Source: Apiospora phragmitis
Taxonomy: Eukaryota; Ascomycota; Sordariomycetes; Amphisphaeriales; Apiosporaceae
Direction: 5' to 3'
Length of the DNA: 64,000 nt
Assembly: GCA_038363925.1 (NCBI GenBank)
Contig: JAQQWL010000004.1
Location: forward strand, 1,364,001 to 1,428,000
This document shows, piece by piece, positions 1-11,322 of the stretch. Under the pieces are notes generated by a model. It searched no databases and was not told the DNA's origin. It worked only from the letters and a program-made list of their open reading frames with translations. Every line of letters begins with the position of its first letter. The stretch's first letter is position 1. The position numbers and the translations under genes were made by a program.

Positions 1-1863
1 ATTCTCCCTTTGCCGAATACCGAGGATCCAGTCTACTGGCGCCGCTATGGGTTCATTCGCAGCCCATTGGTTGTTCTATTCATGTCCTCGACGGCGGTCC
101 ATGGCGAATGCCACGGTTAGTGTTTGGACAGGGTAAGGTTAGCCGGCTTTTACAGTCGGGAGGATCCCTGTTCTGCAACGCAATCTGGGGTGGATAACCT
201 GGCACATGCATTGATCAACGTCGACTGCCGACGACGAACTCGTCGGCGGCAGCATGCGGCCGTGAGGGGGTAGGGCGCCCGCTAGTGACCAACGCATCGT
301 GGGGGCTCGCTGCCTTTGCAGATGACAGATCGCGTCAGGACCACGTCAAGACTAAGCCGGATCGACTCTGTATGTGTGTGTGTGAGAGTGTGGCCGCTGG
401 ATAGAATTTGAGATGAACGCTTCGCCGTTGTGATTGACGGGTAATATGAGAGGTATATGACATGGACATGCAAGTAATTCGTGGTAGAGTGGGCCTCGCG
501 ATGTATCTTCATGCATCGCCTTCACATGATAGTTTTCAAAGTACATGGACTAAATCACCTGACATAGTATTCAAGATTACCTGGCTTCTTCTTGCCGCCT
601 GCCTTGATATACCATGTTCACAAGCCTCCACTCCATATACTACTCGCTGCCACTGAGAAAAGGGGCTATCCGGATCCGAGTTTCAGCCGAGTCGGAAAAA
701 ACAGGCTCTTTAGTGGTAAACTTGGCACGACGTTCTTGCTTCTACTCGTTGATACAGGCCACGGCTTCCTGATTGGGGCTGTGTAGTCGAGAAATCCTGT
801 TGGTGTTTTTCACACACCAGAGGCTCTCGAAGACATGGCCCAACTCTGGATTCCATGCTATCTCTCTTTTGTTATTCATGAGTTCATAGTCTACCTCCTT
901 GAGCAGTTACATCTTTTCTTCTGACCTTCGTTTCTATGAAGCCGGAACCGAGTTGCCGATCTTCAGAAGACTCCAATGCCTACTAAGATCCCATAACGCA
1001 AACGTGCTCGCGAGAGCGAATCTTCGAATTACTAGTATGCAATATAAGCTTTCAGATTACTACTGTTATATTCAGGAACCATGTCCCGGAGAGGGAGCCC
1101 CCGTCAAGCTTATGGTGAGTTCGGGCCACATGGTTAGTCTTAACTATTCATAGAGTGGTCTAGGCATCTACATATGTACCGTGGTAATAACGTGCGTGGC
1201 TAGACTCTGCACACGCGGCCAACATGGATAGCGAGTACCCTCCCGTCAAGCCACGACGCCTTTTATCCCACCCGGAGCTTCTTCCACATGGTGTGGTTTT
1301 CAGGGCCAGACCGACATACCGTTTCCCACCGAGTTCGCAAGCGTGGTTCCCATCGATTACAACTTACCTACGATATGAAAACGTCACGACTAAGCTTCGA
1401 CAACCCACTAAATCCAACCGAAGAAGCACCTTTTCCCAAGGGAGGCAGGAGGGGAATGAAGCACGACTCGGGTTGGGCTATTAGAATTTACAGTGGTGAC
1501 TCGTTCATTGATATGCCTAGCAGATGTGTGGCAATGATATCCATCAACGGTCTATGTTACAGAAATCGAGCCTCTCAGGTCACAGCAGCCAAGCAACTAG
1601 GTCAGCTAAACACCCAATCGTTGCTTGTTGCGGATCTCCCTCTCCTTATCCTCCTGCTCTCATGATAACTGGGGCGGGGGACGGCCAGATGCACACCCCA
1701 TGATGGGATTGACCCATTGGAACAGAACTGGGTCACACTGGCCACTATCTGCTATGTACATATGAACTCGACTGTCGATCTGAGTGGGACTGCGCGGGGG
1801 GTATGGAGAAAAGAAAGGCGATCACTCCCCCCCCGCTCCCCCTTCTTTTTTTATTATTTCTCC
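1..1863. other. Intergenic, no gene recognised
   Basis: Base composition is ordinary. Only short ORFs lacking recognisable protein features are seen on either strand. A short GT dinucleotide run lies near 371-385. The stretch before 1864 is the 3' flank of the minus-strand membrane-protein fragment. Confidence 0.5.
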
Positions 1864-2406
1864 TCACTCATGCTTGGCCTTGGGCACGATCAGATCCCTG
1901 GCCTGGAACCCACGTTCCAGGTCCGCAGGCTCGGGATGCCTCGCCGCCATGTGAATAGCATCGGGTATTGCCTGGGAGTCTACGTCAACGACCGCAGCCG
2001 ACCCTGGGTGGTGCGCCCTCCTCCTCATCGGCGACGGCGGCTGCTTCTCTACGGGGTCGTCGGCGGCATTGTACAGCAGCGGCCGCCACCAGCGGCGCGG
2101 GGACGGGTCGCGGTGCGAGTAGGCGGCGTGGCGGCAGCTCCAGAGCCAGAAGGCGACGTAGAGGAACCATAGGACGGTGTAGGCGATGTTGCAGGCCAGG
2201 AAGACCTCGAGGGTCACGGGGTAGCAGCGGCACACGGCGAGGTAGATCAACGAGCCCAGGGCTTGGGCTAGGGCGGCCAGCGTGAAGAAGAAGTAGATTG
2301 TGGCCTGGTGGTGGTAGACATAGGATTGCCTCCTCTCTTCTTTCCAGCTGGTGTTGGAAGAATGTTCCAGTGTGCTGGTGGTGGTGCCCGTGCTGCATTG
2401 TGTCAA
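1864..2406 (-). CDS. Small two-TM membrane protein, 5' end probably lost to a transposon
   Basis: The reading frame is open for 180 codons and has coding character. It shows a hydrophobic segment around residues 36-60 (ATIYFFFTLAALAQALGSLI), a second around 65-90 (VFLACNIAYTVLWFLYVAFW) and a basic/Pro-rich tail. I do not recognise the family. No ATG opens this frame; the only upstream initiator is a TTG at 2404-2406, exactly where sequence turns from about 60% GC to extremely TA-rich transposon relic. I infer that the true start, or an upstream exon, was separated or removed by the insertion at about 2406. The opposite-strand and other-frame ORFs here are Pro/Arg-rich shadows. Whether the locus is still expressed cannot be told. 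Confidence 0.55.
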   Translation of the reverse strand: MTQCSTGTTTSTLEHSSNTSWKEERRQSYVYHHQATIYFFFTLAALAQALGSLIYLAVCRCYPVTLEVFLACNIAYTVLWFLYVAFWLWSCRHAAYSHRDPSPRRWWRPLLYNAADDPVEKQPPSPMRRRAHHPGSAAVVDVDSQAIPDAIHMAARHPEPADLERGFQARDLIVPKAKHE

Positions 2407-3330
2407 TTATTAAAAACGGCTAAACTATAAACGAAAAAAACGAAAACTAGATTCGATACTTCGATAAATATACGAAATCTTATATAAAAAGTGTTTATCG
2501 CTTATTAATCTTTAACAGCTATAAAAGCCACTACTCGATAACTTTCGAGCTTTATTATAAAAAAAAACTTAATTATTATACTTTATATATTTTCTTATTT
2601 ATTATATAAGCTTTAAACTCTTAATATCGGCTGTTTTCGTATATTAAAAAAGTTATATAAAAAAGAAATCGAAGGTCTTATACGGGCGTATCTTACTTAT
2701 ATTTTAAAAGAAAACTTCTTATTAACGTTTTTAAAAGCGTTCTAAGCGACTTTCACTATTTTAAATATCTAGGGAGGTTTTTAAAAAGCAGGACTTATAC
2801 CGTATAATCCGGAACATATTATTTTATAATTAAATATAAAACTATATACGCCGACGCCTCCGGTAGCCTTTTCTAGCCTATTTATGCCTTAAAAATTAAA
2901 AACCTTAAATAAGTTAATTAAAGCTTAGTTTTAAACCGAATACGTAAAAATTCGAATCGCGCGGTATTAAAATAACTTCTCGATATTAATATTTACTAGA
3001 CTTAATTAAATTATAAAAAGTATAACGCAGGTTATATACCGGCTCGCTGTTTTAAAAGGTAAAGTAACCGCATTATAAGAAGTAAATAAGATATTTAGCC
3101 GGCGCCGTCGTACGAAAAAAAAACGGCTATAAAATAAAAGATCACTTCGTATATAAGCTAAAAAAGACTTATAGTTTTAAAAAGATATTAATAAATAGTT
3201 ATAAAACAAATCGCGGAGGAGGAATAGTCGTACGAGGACGTCTAAGACGCGCTTATAACGCTATAAAATCTATAGAAAGCCCGGGCATAATACTCGTACT
3301 TATTAAAATAATATAAAAGCGTTTAATAAA
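2407..3330 (+). mobile_element. RIP-degraded Fot1/pogo-like transposon fragment (C-terminal transposase part)
   Basis: The DNA is TA-rich and full of stop codons. Read past the stops, the plus strand gives the DDE_1 (Fot1/pogo) transposase order: a GY.SHYS-like DGHxSH segment near 2510-2545, a YTLYIFSYLLYKL-like helix near 2575-2615, then KEIEGLIRAYLTYI near 2665-2705 and a YNPEHII segment near 2800-2820. The end at 3272-3320, including the cgggcataat motif, matches the subterminal part of the copies at 39.5-41.0 and 47.6-49.5 kb. The 5' half of the transposase and one terminal repeat are missing; the fragment starts abruptly at the truncated gene at 2406. Confidence 0.75.
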
Positions 3331-4985
3331 ATAAATTCTAAATAGTTTTAATTAATTTTAAACGTAGTAATGAAATAAATTTATATTTTATTATACGAGG
3401 TTTTAAAAAGTATTTAATTAAACCGTATATTTAATTAAACCGTGGATTACGTTATTTTTAAAAACTTAATTAACGAGTTAAGTCATCGGTTAAATTAAAT
3501 TAAACCTCGTATTAACGCTTATTAAATTTAAATATATAGCTTAATAAATATTAAACGTTTTTAAGGCGTTTTATATGTTAAAGTAACGTTAATATACTTA
3601 ATTTTCAATTAAAAATAAGTTCGTTAAAACTACTAGGTTTAAAATAATTAATTATAGCCGTATTAATAAAGTAATTATTATTAATATTAACGTCTTTTTT
3701 AATAGACTTAATACCTCGAAGTTAGTTAATATCTCTTTTAAACGCTTTTATAATATTAATAAAATAAGTATCGGCTAAAGCGTTAATAGTAATTATTAAG
3801 TAATTATCGAAGTTACCAGCTATTTAGCCTTTAAAAAAACGTCGAGAAAAGGGAATAGATTACTACCCTAAAGTATATAAGCTATAATAAGGTAGCCCTC
3901 CCGCCGCTAGTTATTTTTAAAGGGGCCGACGTTTAAAACCAGTAGTTTCTAGACTAAGACGGCTATCTTTAAAATAATTAACGGTTTAAAGCATCGCTTA
4001 AAAAGTGGACTAATAATTTTATAATATTAAATTAAATTTAAAATATGTTTATTCTTTATATTCGATCTCGCTATAATAATAAATAAGTTATCTTAATTTA
4101 TAACGGCTATAATTTATATATAAATAAAGATTTTTTATAGCTTTATTTTATTAATAAAATATAAATCGTTTTTTATAAGCTATATTATAATTATATCGTA
4201 TAAGTTTTAAATATAGGGGTTTTCGAGCTATTAAAAAAAGGGTAGAAATCTTTTTAAAAGTATATTTAAACGCGGTCTTTAAATTAAAGCCTATTAAATT
4301 AAATATATTAAACATATACCGCTAAATTAAAATTAACGTTTTAATTCCTTTAACGATTTAAAATATTTAAAAAATAATTAAGATTTATTATCGAAATTAA
4401 TCGAAACCTTTATTATTAAAATATATTATCTTAAAAGATAAAGGTATTACTCGACTATATTTAAAACTACCCCCGGTAATTAATAAAGAATCGACGCCCG
4501 ATTTCGTCGCCGAATTAGCTTTAAAACTTATTAAAACACCGTTTAATAATTAAGTATTAAGAAATAATAATTAAAAATTAGCCGCTATAAACCTTACTTT
4601 TAATCTCTTTTTTTAAAAACTCTTTACTCGTAAAATTAATAAGGCCTTTAATAAATAAATTAATAAAATCGCGAGCCTCGAAGTTTAAATTAATTATTTT
4701 TAAACTAAACTTAATAAAAAAAACTATTAAAATACGTTAAAAAGTAAGAATCGTACCGGGATAGCGATTTATTCGTATAGCTAATATACGACGGGCTAAG
4801 CGGAGGCTAAAGGGTAGGGTCGTATTTAAGGACGAATTTACCGACGTTGAGGTGCTAAGCAAGCCGCAGAACGATATAGAGGGAATAAAAAATAATAAAA
4901 CGGAAATAAAGGATTATATTATTATTAAAAATATTAAAAAATAGCATGTCCTAACTAATTTTAACTATAGAAATAACTTGAATTA
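3331..4985 (+). mobile_element. Second, different Fot1/pogo-like DDE_1 transposase relic
   Basis: This is strongly TA-rich with no intact ORF. Around 3910-4050 the plus strand reads VIFKGADV.NQ.FLD.DGYL and then KKWTNN, matching the IlkGk..qNQWF...DGW..n region of DDE_1 transposases. Around 4065-4250 it reads a YNNK...LIYNGYN...I segment followed by LNIGVFELLKK, the DGHxSH...QPLDVGVFxPLKK block. The sequence does not match the neighbouring fragment, so it is another family. I could not define terminal repeats. Mutation from 4800 to 4890 looks lighter. Confidence 0.65.
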
Positions 4986-5008
4986 AAAGGGTATATTTAG
5001 TGGGTTTT

Positions 5009-5689
5009 CTAGTCCGCGAAGGGGTGGTCCGTGGAGGGGTGCTTTAGCTTAGTTTCTATATGGCAAGGCAGATATTGCGAGTCGAGTGAAGAGTTTTGTC
5101 TTTGCCAGCAAAGGTTTTTTATGATTGTGGCGTCTATTGGATGCCGATATAGACAGAAGGGTGTTTTGCGATAGCTAGGGAGAGACTTATAGCTAGAGCT
5201 CGTATCATCACTGTCATTAGTAGAATCATTATCTTCTTCACGAGGTCCACCACCTGGCTTGGTGAACTGAACTCACACGAGTACTCCGCCATTGGTTCTT
5301 TTCTGCTGCATCGACTCTGCAGTAAAATTTTGGAGAAACCGAGCCCACTGCAGTCCCGATAAGATGCCATCTCCTATCACGACATCCCAATTTCGGGTGG
5401 CAGATTTGGCTTCGGCCATATTTTTGACGTTATACTCATCGCAACCGAATTCCCTCGGGCATGTCGCCCGGACAAGGCACGCCTCCAGAAAGTGACGTGC
5501 TAAGTCCTTGACCCTGGAAAAATTCTCAATATCCTCATGGATAGTCATAAATCGTTGCCCAGTCAGGTCCGTAAGGCAAACGGCGGTTATACCCATGACG
5601 GGCCGTGTGATGATTAGTGAAAAGAGGTTGTGTGGTACATAATCGAGAACAGCTCGAATGTTAGATAGAACCAAATCGGCACTGCACAA
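5009..5689 (-). pseudogene. Hypothetical ORF interrupted by one TGA, next to transposon relic
   Basis: A minus-strand frame is open from the upstream CAG splice-like boundary at about 5706 to a TGA at 5273-5275. It then stays open in the same frame for about 87 more codons to a TAG at 5009-5011, 25 bp from the TA-rich island. The first part (about 138 residues) mixes hydrophobic and charged segments, such as NLFSLIITRPVMGITAVCL and NWDVVIGDGI. The second part is acidic and Ser-rich (EEDNDSTNDSDDTSSS). No family recognised. A leading CAG|C boundary suggests an upstream exon that I could not place. It could be a decayed gene, two gene fragments, or chance. Confidence 0.35.
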
Positions 5690-7826
5690 GCTGGATGTCT
5701 CTCTTTAATGCTGCAAGTAGAGGCATATATGTTTGTTGCTCAAAACACCAGTATTATATACTCGCGATGCGTTTTACCAGGGGTTCCAGGTACACTACAA
5801 TGCCCATGATCTTGCTAAGAAACATAAGGTGCCCATTGTGTTTCTTATACAACCAAGTAACCTGATTCTTCGCCTTTGTTTTGTCTCATTATTCAATGAA
5901 GCAAAAAAACTTGTTAAGTATATTGATGAGCGCATGTTGAGCATCGTCAAACGTGGCTTTCCTTCTTTGTTACGCCTCAAAGCAAGGGATGAAGTCTGCG
6001 CTCAGCCACGAGGCACGTGAGAAGGGCTGCTACTACCTACGTCACATCTTTTTTACCCCTGGCAGTGGCCGTTGGTGGCGGTTGCCGAGCAACCAAACAA
6101 AACGAACGCTTCCTCGCTTGGAGGAGGAAGATCCCTGTCGGAAACAGGTGGACAGCTAACGGTTGCGCCAGCGCATACTGCCATTGGAGCCCAATGGCCG
6201 GATGCAGCCACCGCTGCAAGCCAGCATTACACGGAGAAAAGGCTGTCAGTCTCATCGGCACAATTGGCTTATTTTAACGTTCGCATCAGGAACGTATTGT
6301 GGTCGATGTTCGTACGTACATGTTCTCCCAGGACGGGAGATGAACACCTAAACGGGATCGCCAGTTCTGCAATTGAGCCGGCTCATCCAATCCGTGGGCT
6401 ATGGCGCACTAGCAATCGTTAGCGCGCATTACCAGGCATTAGCATGACTTGACAGATCATCCTGGCACGAAGGAAGGACTTCCGACGAAGCCAACTTGCC
6501 CAGCCAAATGTTTGTCTTCCCCCCCCTCCCTCGTTCGCTCCTCGGAGGCTGCTGAATTCGCGGGGATTCGCTATCAGTATGTGGTGGTGTGGACCGGTGT
6601 GATGGAGGCGTGGCCTGTAACGAAGGAGAGATTGAGTAATTTCGTACCATTGGACGGGTGTCACCATCATTGCTGCTGTTGAACAGAAAACCGGACATCG
6701 TGGACCGTTGGGATTCGCCTGCCTACTAGACGACTCAGACGCGTCCCAAACTTCTGTGTCTCTATGTGCGCGTATCACTCAATACTGCAGGTGATAGTGA
6801 ATGCACTTTGCGGGAGGCGATGCAACAGCAACCCTCCTCCCCCATATGCGGGAAATCAAACTCGACGGGGTCCAGGCCCGGAGGGAGGGAGGCCAATCTG
6901 TACGATGGCGACAAGTCATTTTTTAGGTATCATTCGTTAGCCAATGCCTGCCTGGGGATGTTCGAAAAGCAATGGTGTTGTTGTTATTTCAAGGGACGGG
7001 TTGCTTGCTTGCTTTTAACAGCGTTCTATGCATGGAAGCACCAATGAGTCACATCCTCCATACCACACCAGCCAGCCGAGCACCCACTTGCGGTGCTAGT
7101 CTTGGGGATGGGATGAACGCCCCCCGAGAAGACTCAGCAGAAACATTCAGATATACCCTTCTGGATTATGGACATCATTGAGAGTAACGGAAGTGAGTGA
7201 GTTACTGTGTTCACATCGGACGTATCTGTCTTTGATATCGAAGCCGTTTAGAGTCCATGCATGGCCACTCCGTCCCTCCCACACCACATGGCAGTAGGTA
7301 GTGGCCACAATGCAGCTGAAGCTCTGGCTGAACAGTGCTGTGAGCGGGAGCAGCCACCTTGGTGTGGGTGGGGCTTGGGTGTCTTAGCGGCCCAAGTTTC
7401 AACCAATTCAGCGTTGTGGGTGGCCTGCGCTGCAACTGTCATAGGCTGCCCGCTCCTGCGTCAACACCCCCTCCCCGCCGCTAAGATATTTTTTTTACTG
7501 CCCTCGCAGCAAAGGAAGTAAACAGAAGGCCTCCCCCCACCCCCCCAAGCGAATCCAGTCCTTTCCAAACCGATCTCCATGCTAAGGACCGAGCCGACTC
7601 CATTTCGGTTCGACACCGCAATTTGTTCGTCAATCTCGCCATGCCTACCTCACCGTTCTTTCTGTTTGCTCTTCACTCTTCAGAGATTTACTAAAAGACT
7701 GCAGGAAGGTAAAATTCTTGTATATTTTCTTGCATCGTTGCATTTGCATTCTGCTTGGTTAGGCGTTGGTTTCTTCTTTGCCGTTGGATTGTCGTCGACT
7801 TCCACTTCCCAGTTTTCTCGTACCCG
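5690..7826. other. Intergenic, no gene recognised
   Basis: Several 60-120 codon ORFs overlap on both strands, but none has domain-like composition or paired splice signals. The last few hundred bases are pyrimidine-rich, as expected of a fungal promoter and 5' leader for the downstream gene. Confidence 0.5.
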
Positions 7827-8065
7827 GTAAGTTACGTGTGGCCTGTGAGGTCCTCCCAGGTTTGATCATACAGACCAGGACATGATCATCTCCTCGAATC
7901 CCTGCCGCCCACGGAACCTTCCCTGCCTATGTCAAAATAGGTGGCCTCGGCTTGCTGTCGAGGTTTGGAGGAAGAAAAACTCCTCTTCCCTCCTCGTTCT
8001 GCACCTCTTCATGGCATTTCTGAACCTCAAACCAAACCATAGACAACTGACCTCTTTCTTTACAG
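7827..8065 (+). other. Probable 5'-UTR intron of the coiled-coil protein gene
   Basis: A GTAAGT donor at 7827 follows a pyrimidine-rich leader. The matching acceptor at 8064-8065 has a CTGAC branch-point-like motif and a polypyrimidine stretch ending in TTTACAG. The 239-nt intron lies wholly upstream of the ATG at 8255. This is inferred from splice motifs only. Confidence 0.4.
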
Positions 8066-8254
8066 TACACCAGTCTTAGTTCGCGACGTTACGACAAACC
8101 CTGATGGCCGATTCAAGATACCCCTCGATATTCCGACCCTACGTCTTCTGTAATTAGACCATAGCGTTGCGTTGTGTTGCCTTCCCGCGCACAAGTCCTT
8201 CCTGTTCAACTTCTCTCATTCTGAACCCGAGACTACCGGTAGTCTGCCCGCAAG

Positions 8255-10576
8255 ATGGACGGCCCTCCACCGCCTCCGCCGCCTCATGGCTCCAACCCCA
8301 GGACCACCAGTTCCGGCGCAGGTAATGCGAATCTACCGCCCGGAAAATACGACATCTTCATCATACCCTCCCCACTCCTCCGGCTCCGGCTTCTTATACC
8401 TGCCATCCTTGAAACCCCAAGTCAACAGCTTTGCCGCTGGCTTTGCTTCTGCTCTGGTTCTCGTCGTTGTCTTCCAGAGCATGGCGCCGGCCTTCAAGAC
8501 ATGGTGGAGTAATTTCCAAGGAATGGGCCAAATGGGTATGATGCTGCTTACCATTGGAGTCGGGGTTGGGGCATGGGTGCTTGGAAGAACACAAAATGGC
8601 AGTCTCCCTGGAGCTGGCTTTGGAGGAAGCGCCGGTAGTGATTGGCATACTGGCCCAGGCGCTGGTTCCTATGCCGGCGCCGGTGCGGGTCCTACTCCTA
8701 ATGGTGCGCCTCCACCACCCCTCCGCACGGCCACCGGTCCTCATCGTCACACTCGGGACCACCACCCGGATCTCACGGAGGTGAGAATCCCAAGAATTCC
8801 TGGCAAGAACGTCCTCAAGCTGAGGAACCACAACAGGACGCCCCTAAACCCGAGGACCCCAAACCAGAGGAACCTAAACCCCAGTCCGACGGGCACAAGA
8901 ATGCGTGGGAGAAAGCCCGGGAAGAGACTCGACGGAAAGAGGAGGAGCGGAAAGCCAGGGAGGCGGAACAAAAACGAAAAGAAGAAATAGCGAAGCGGCT
9001 GCGAGAGCTTCGCGAGAAGGAAGCTAGGGAAAGAGCAAAGCGGGAGCAAGCCGCGCGAGAAAAAGCCGAGGCTGAAGCTCGTGCGGCAAGAGAGAAGGCC
9101 GAAGCTGCAGCTAAGGCGGCTAGAGAAAAAGCGGAAGCAGAGGCGAAGGCCGCTAGGGAGAAGGCGGAAGCAGAGGCGAAGGCGAAGGCGCAGCGTGAAC
9201 AAGAACAAAAGGAGAAAGAAGAGAAGGAGAGGCTGCAACGCGAGAAGGAGCAGGCTATCAAGGACAAAGTGCACCGAGAAGCACGCTTGCGCGAAGCTCG
9301 GGAACGAGAATTGCGCGAGCGTCTCGAGCGCGAGAGGGCACTCCGCGAGAAGCTTGAAAAGGAGGCCATGGAGAGAGAGTCACAGAGGCTTCAGGAGGAA
9401 GCCGTGAGACGGATTAAAGAGGCGGCCGAGAAACGCGCCAAGGAGGAGGCCGAGAAGCGAGCCAAAGAGGCGACTGAGAAACGAATCAAGGAGGAAGCTG
9501 AAAAACGAGCCAAGGAGTTGGCTGAGAAACTAGCCAAGGAGGCGGCCGAGAAACGTGCGAAGGAGGAGGCCGAAAGCCGCGCCAAGGCGGAGATCACCAG
9601 GAAGAGCACATACGCTTTCTCTTCGGTCGGTGAGAGGACCAACCCTTGGCCAAACGGCAGACCGCCTTCCCAGGCACCTTCCCAGGCACCTTCGCAGCCA
9701 GCTTCTCCCGCTGTCCCCAGCCCTGCTCCTAGCTCTGTTAAACGTCCCCCACCTCCTACAGCCAAGGCGACCGAAGGTGATGGGAGTGAATACTCTTACC
9801 GGCCCTATGATACACCCAAACAACATCACCGACGGAGATCGGGCGAAACTGTCTTCACAGAATCCTCTTACGCATATTCACAATCAACATCGCGCACCTC
9901 GCCTCCCCCGTCAGAACGTGGCGCATACTCGACCAAAGACCCGGACAAGATCGTGATCAAGGCTGTTTACAGTTTTATGAACCAGTTCGCCAAGACACCC
10001 GCATCGCAGCTGTTTTCGGGGCAAGGTACCGTGACTGATGGCTTGATCCTTCGCATCACCACAGAAGGGTTGTTCATCGACGACGATGTCCGAGGTGTCC
10101 CGCAACGAGAGTGGGACGTCAAGGCCTGGACGCTCAAGCTCATGGAGGTATGGTGCCCCTCGCGCGATTTTGCGGCACCCGCAGCCACCCCCACGCCTGC
10201 GCCCAAAGGCAAGCAACGTGCGCGCATGGATCGCGGACAGCCCAAGGTCCTCACCGGCGACGAGGCCGACACGTTCCTTACCGACATGCTGCGAACCTGC
10301 AAGAATGACTGTCGCCTGTGTCCGCACGGCGATGGTGCCTCGGCTTACTCACGCCAGTCGGGCGAATTTCGACAGCAAGGACTCCATGTCCTGCGCGCCA
10401 CCATCCGAGACCAAGAGGGCAAGAGGTACATGTTTGTCCTCGGCGAAGAGGAGGGCTGGAAGGTCTCTCTCGGGCTGCAAAGGCTTCGCCGCGGTACCCA
10501 GGTGCGTCAACTCGGTGTCCAAGCCATGTCGGTTCCGGAGGCGCGGAACACTTTGGAACTACTGGGGTGGACCTGA
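8255..10576 (+). CDS. Conserved two-TM protein with long Glu/Lys/Ala coiled coil
   Basis: This is a conserved fungal protein of unknown function. From the ATG it opens with a Pro run and a GKYDIFIIP segment, then GSGFLYLPSLKP, then two hydrophobic segments (AAGFASALVLVVVF and MGMMLLTIGVGVGAWVLG). A charged coiled coil of about 280 residues, built of REKAEAEAKA and EKRAKEEA-like heptads (about 8900-9600), follows. After a Ser/Pro linker comes a globular C-terminal domain of about 190 residues ending TLELLGWT. Two frame changes are needed. At about 8370-8372 one extra base (T between C runs) separates KYDIFIIP from HSSGSGFLYL. At about 8704-8780 the frame returns, by a missing base or a 77-nt GTGCGC...AG intron. 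The product is about 773 residues, or 747 with the intron. Domains on both sides are intact, so assembly error is likelier than decay. Confidence 0.75.
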
Positions 10577-11322
10577 GCTATTGCTCTGAATCTGACCTGG
10601 AGACGACCCGGCAGCCTGGACTCTTTTAATACTGCTTGCGCGGTGGAGCCGAGCCCGGATCAAACGTGTTGTGTCTGGCTAGGGAATGCTGCGATACCCC
10701 CCACTTTGGCATTCCAGAGCGCGATGCAACATGCGATGTGGATTTGATGACTGCTTTTTGGGCAACCATAACGACTCTCTCGCTTTGGAATGTTCGGAAG
10801 ACTGATATGTAATTGGTGTTGGTGGCATACTATGTTGCATATAGAGTGCCAAAGAATCACTGTCGCAAGATTGCATGAGATGAAGAAATTACAAACACAC
10901 ACATACACACAAACATTCCAGTCTTTGCAATTGTGTCATCGTGACATGTCAGAACTTGATTCATTATTATCGTAGTGATGCAATATGTAACGCCGGTAAA
11001 CCAACACCTCCCTCAATACTCCTCTCCCTGTATGTATCTCGTAGGCAGGCCATGGTTTCCGTCTATATGCATTTTTGCCAGCCAAGTCAAGTGTTGGCTC
11101 ATTATCTCTCGTTTTGGGTAACAGAAGTGGCAATACAAACATGACGAAGTGACGAGCCAATCCTCCATCCCCTAAATTAATCGAGCTAAAACCCCCGGGG
11201 GTGAAAAAAAGAAGTGTTTCGTTAATTCATCTCAATTCCTCATCTCTCATCCCATCTCATCTGATCTCCTGTTTTTCCTCGTCTACTGCTGCGGCCGTCG
11301 CACAAAAACAACAACATCATCA
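10577..11322. other. Intergenic between convergent genes
   Basis: This is the 3' flank shared by the plus-strand coiled-coil gene and the minus-strand Gln-rich gene. It holds an AC-rich simple stretch near 10893-10915 and pyrimidine-rich DNA near 11220-11290. No coding signal or RNA gene seen. Confidence 0.55.

Noticed and set aside
7600..7625. GGTTCGA-type tRNA B-box at about 7607
   Set aside because: No A box at the right distance and no acceptor-stem pairing; not a tRNA gene.
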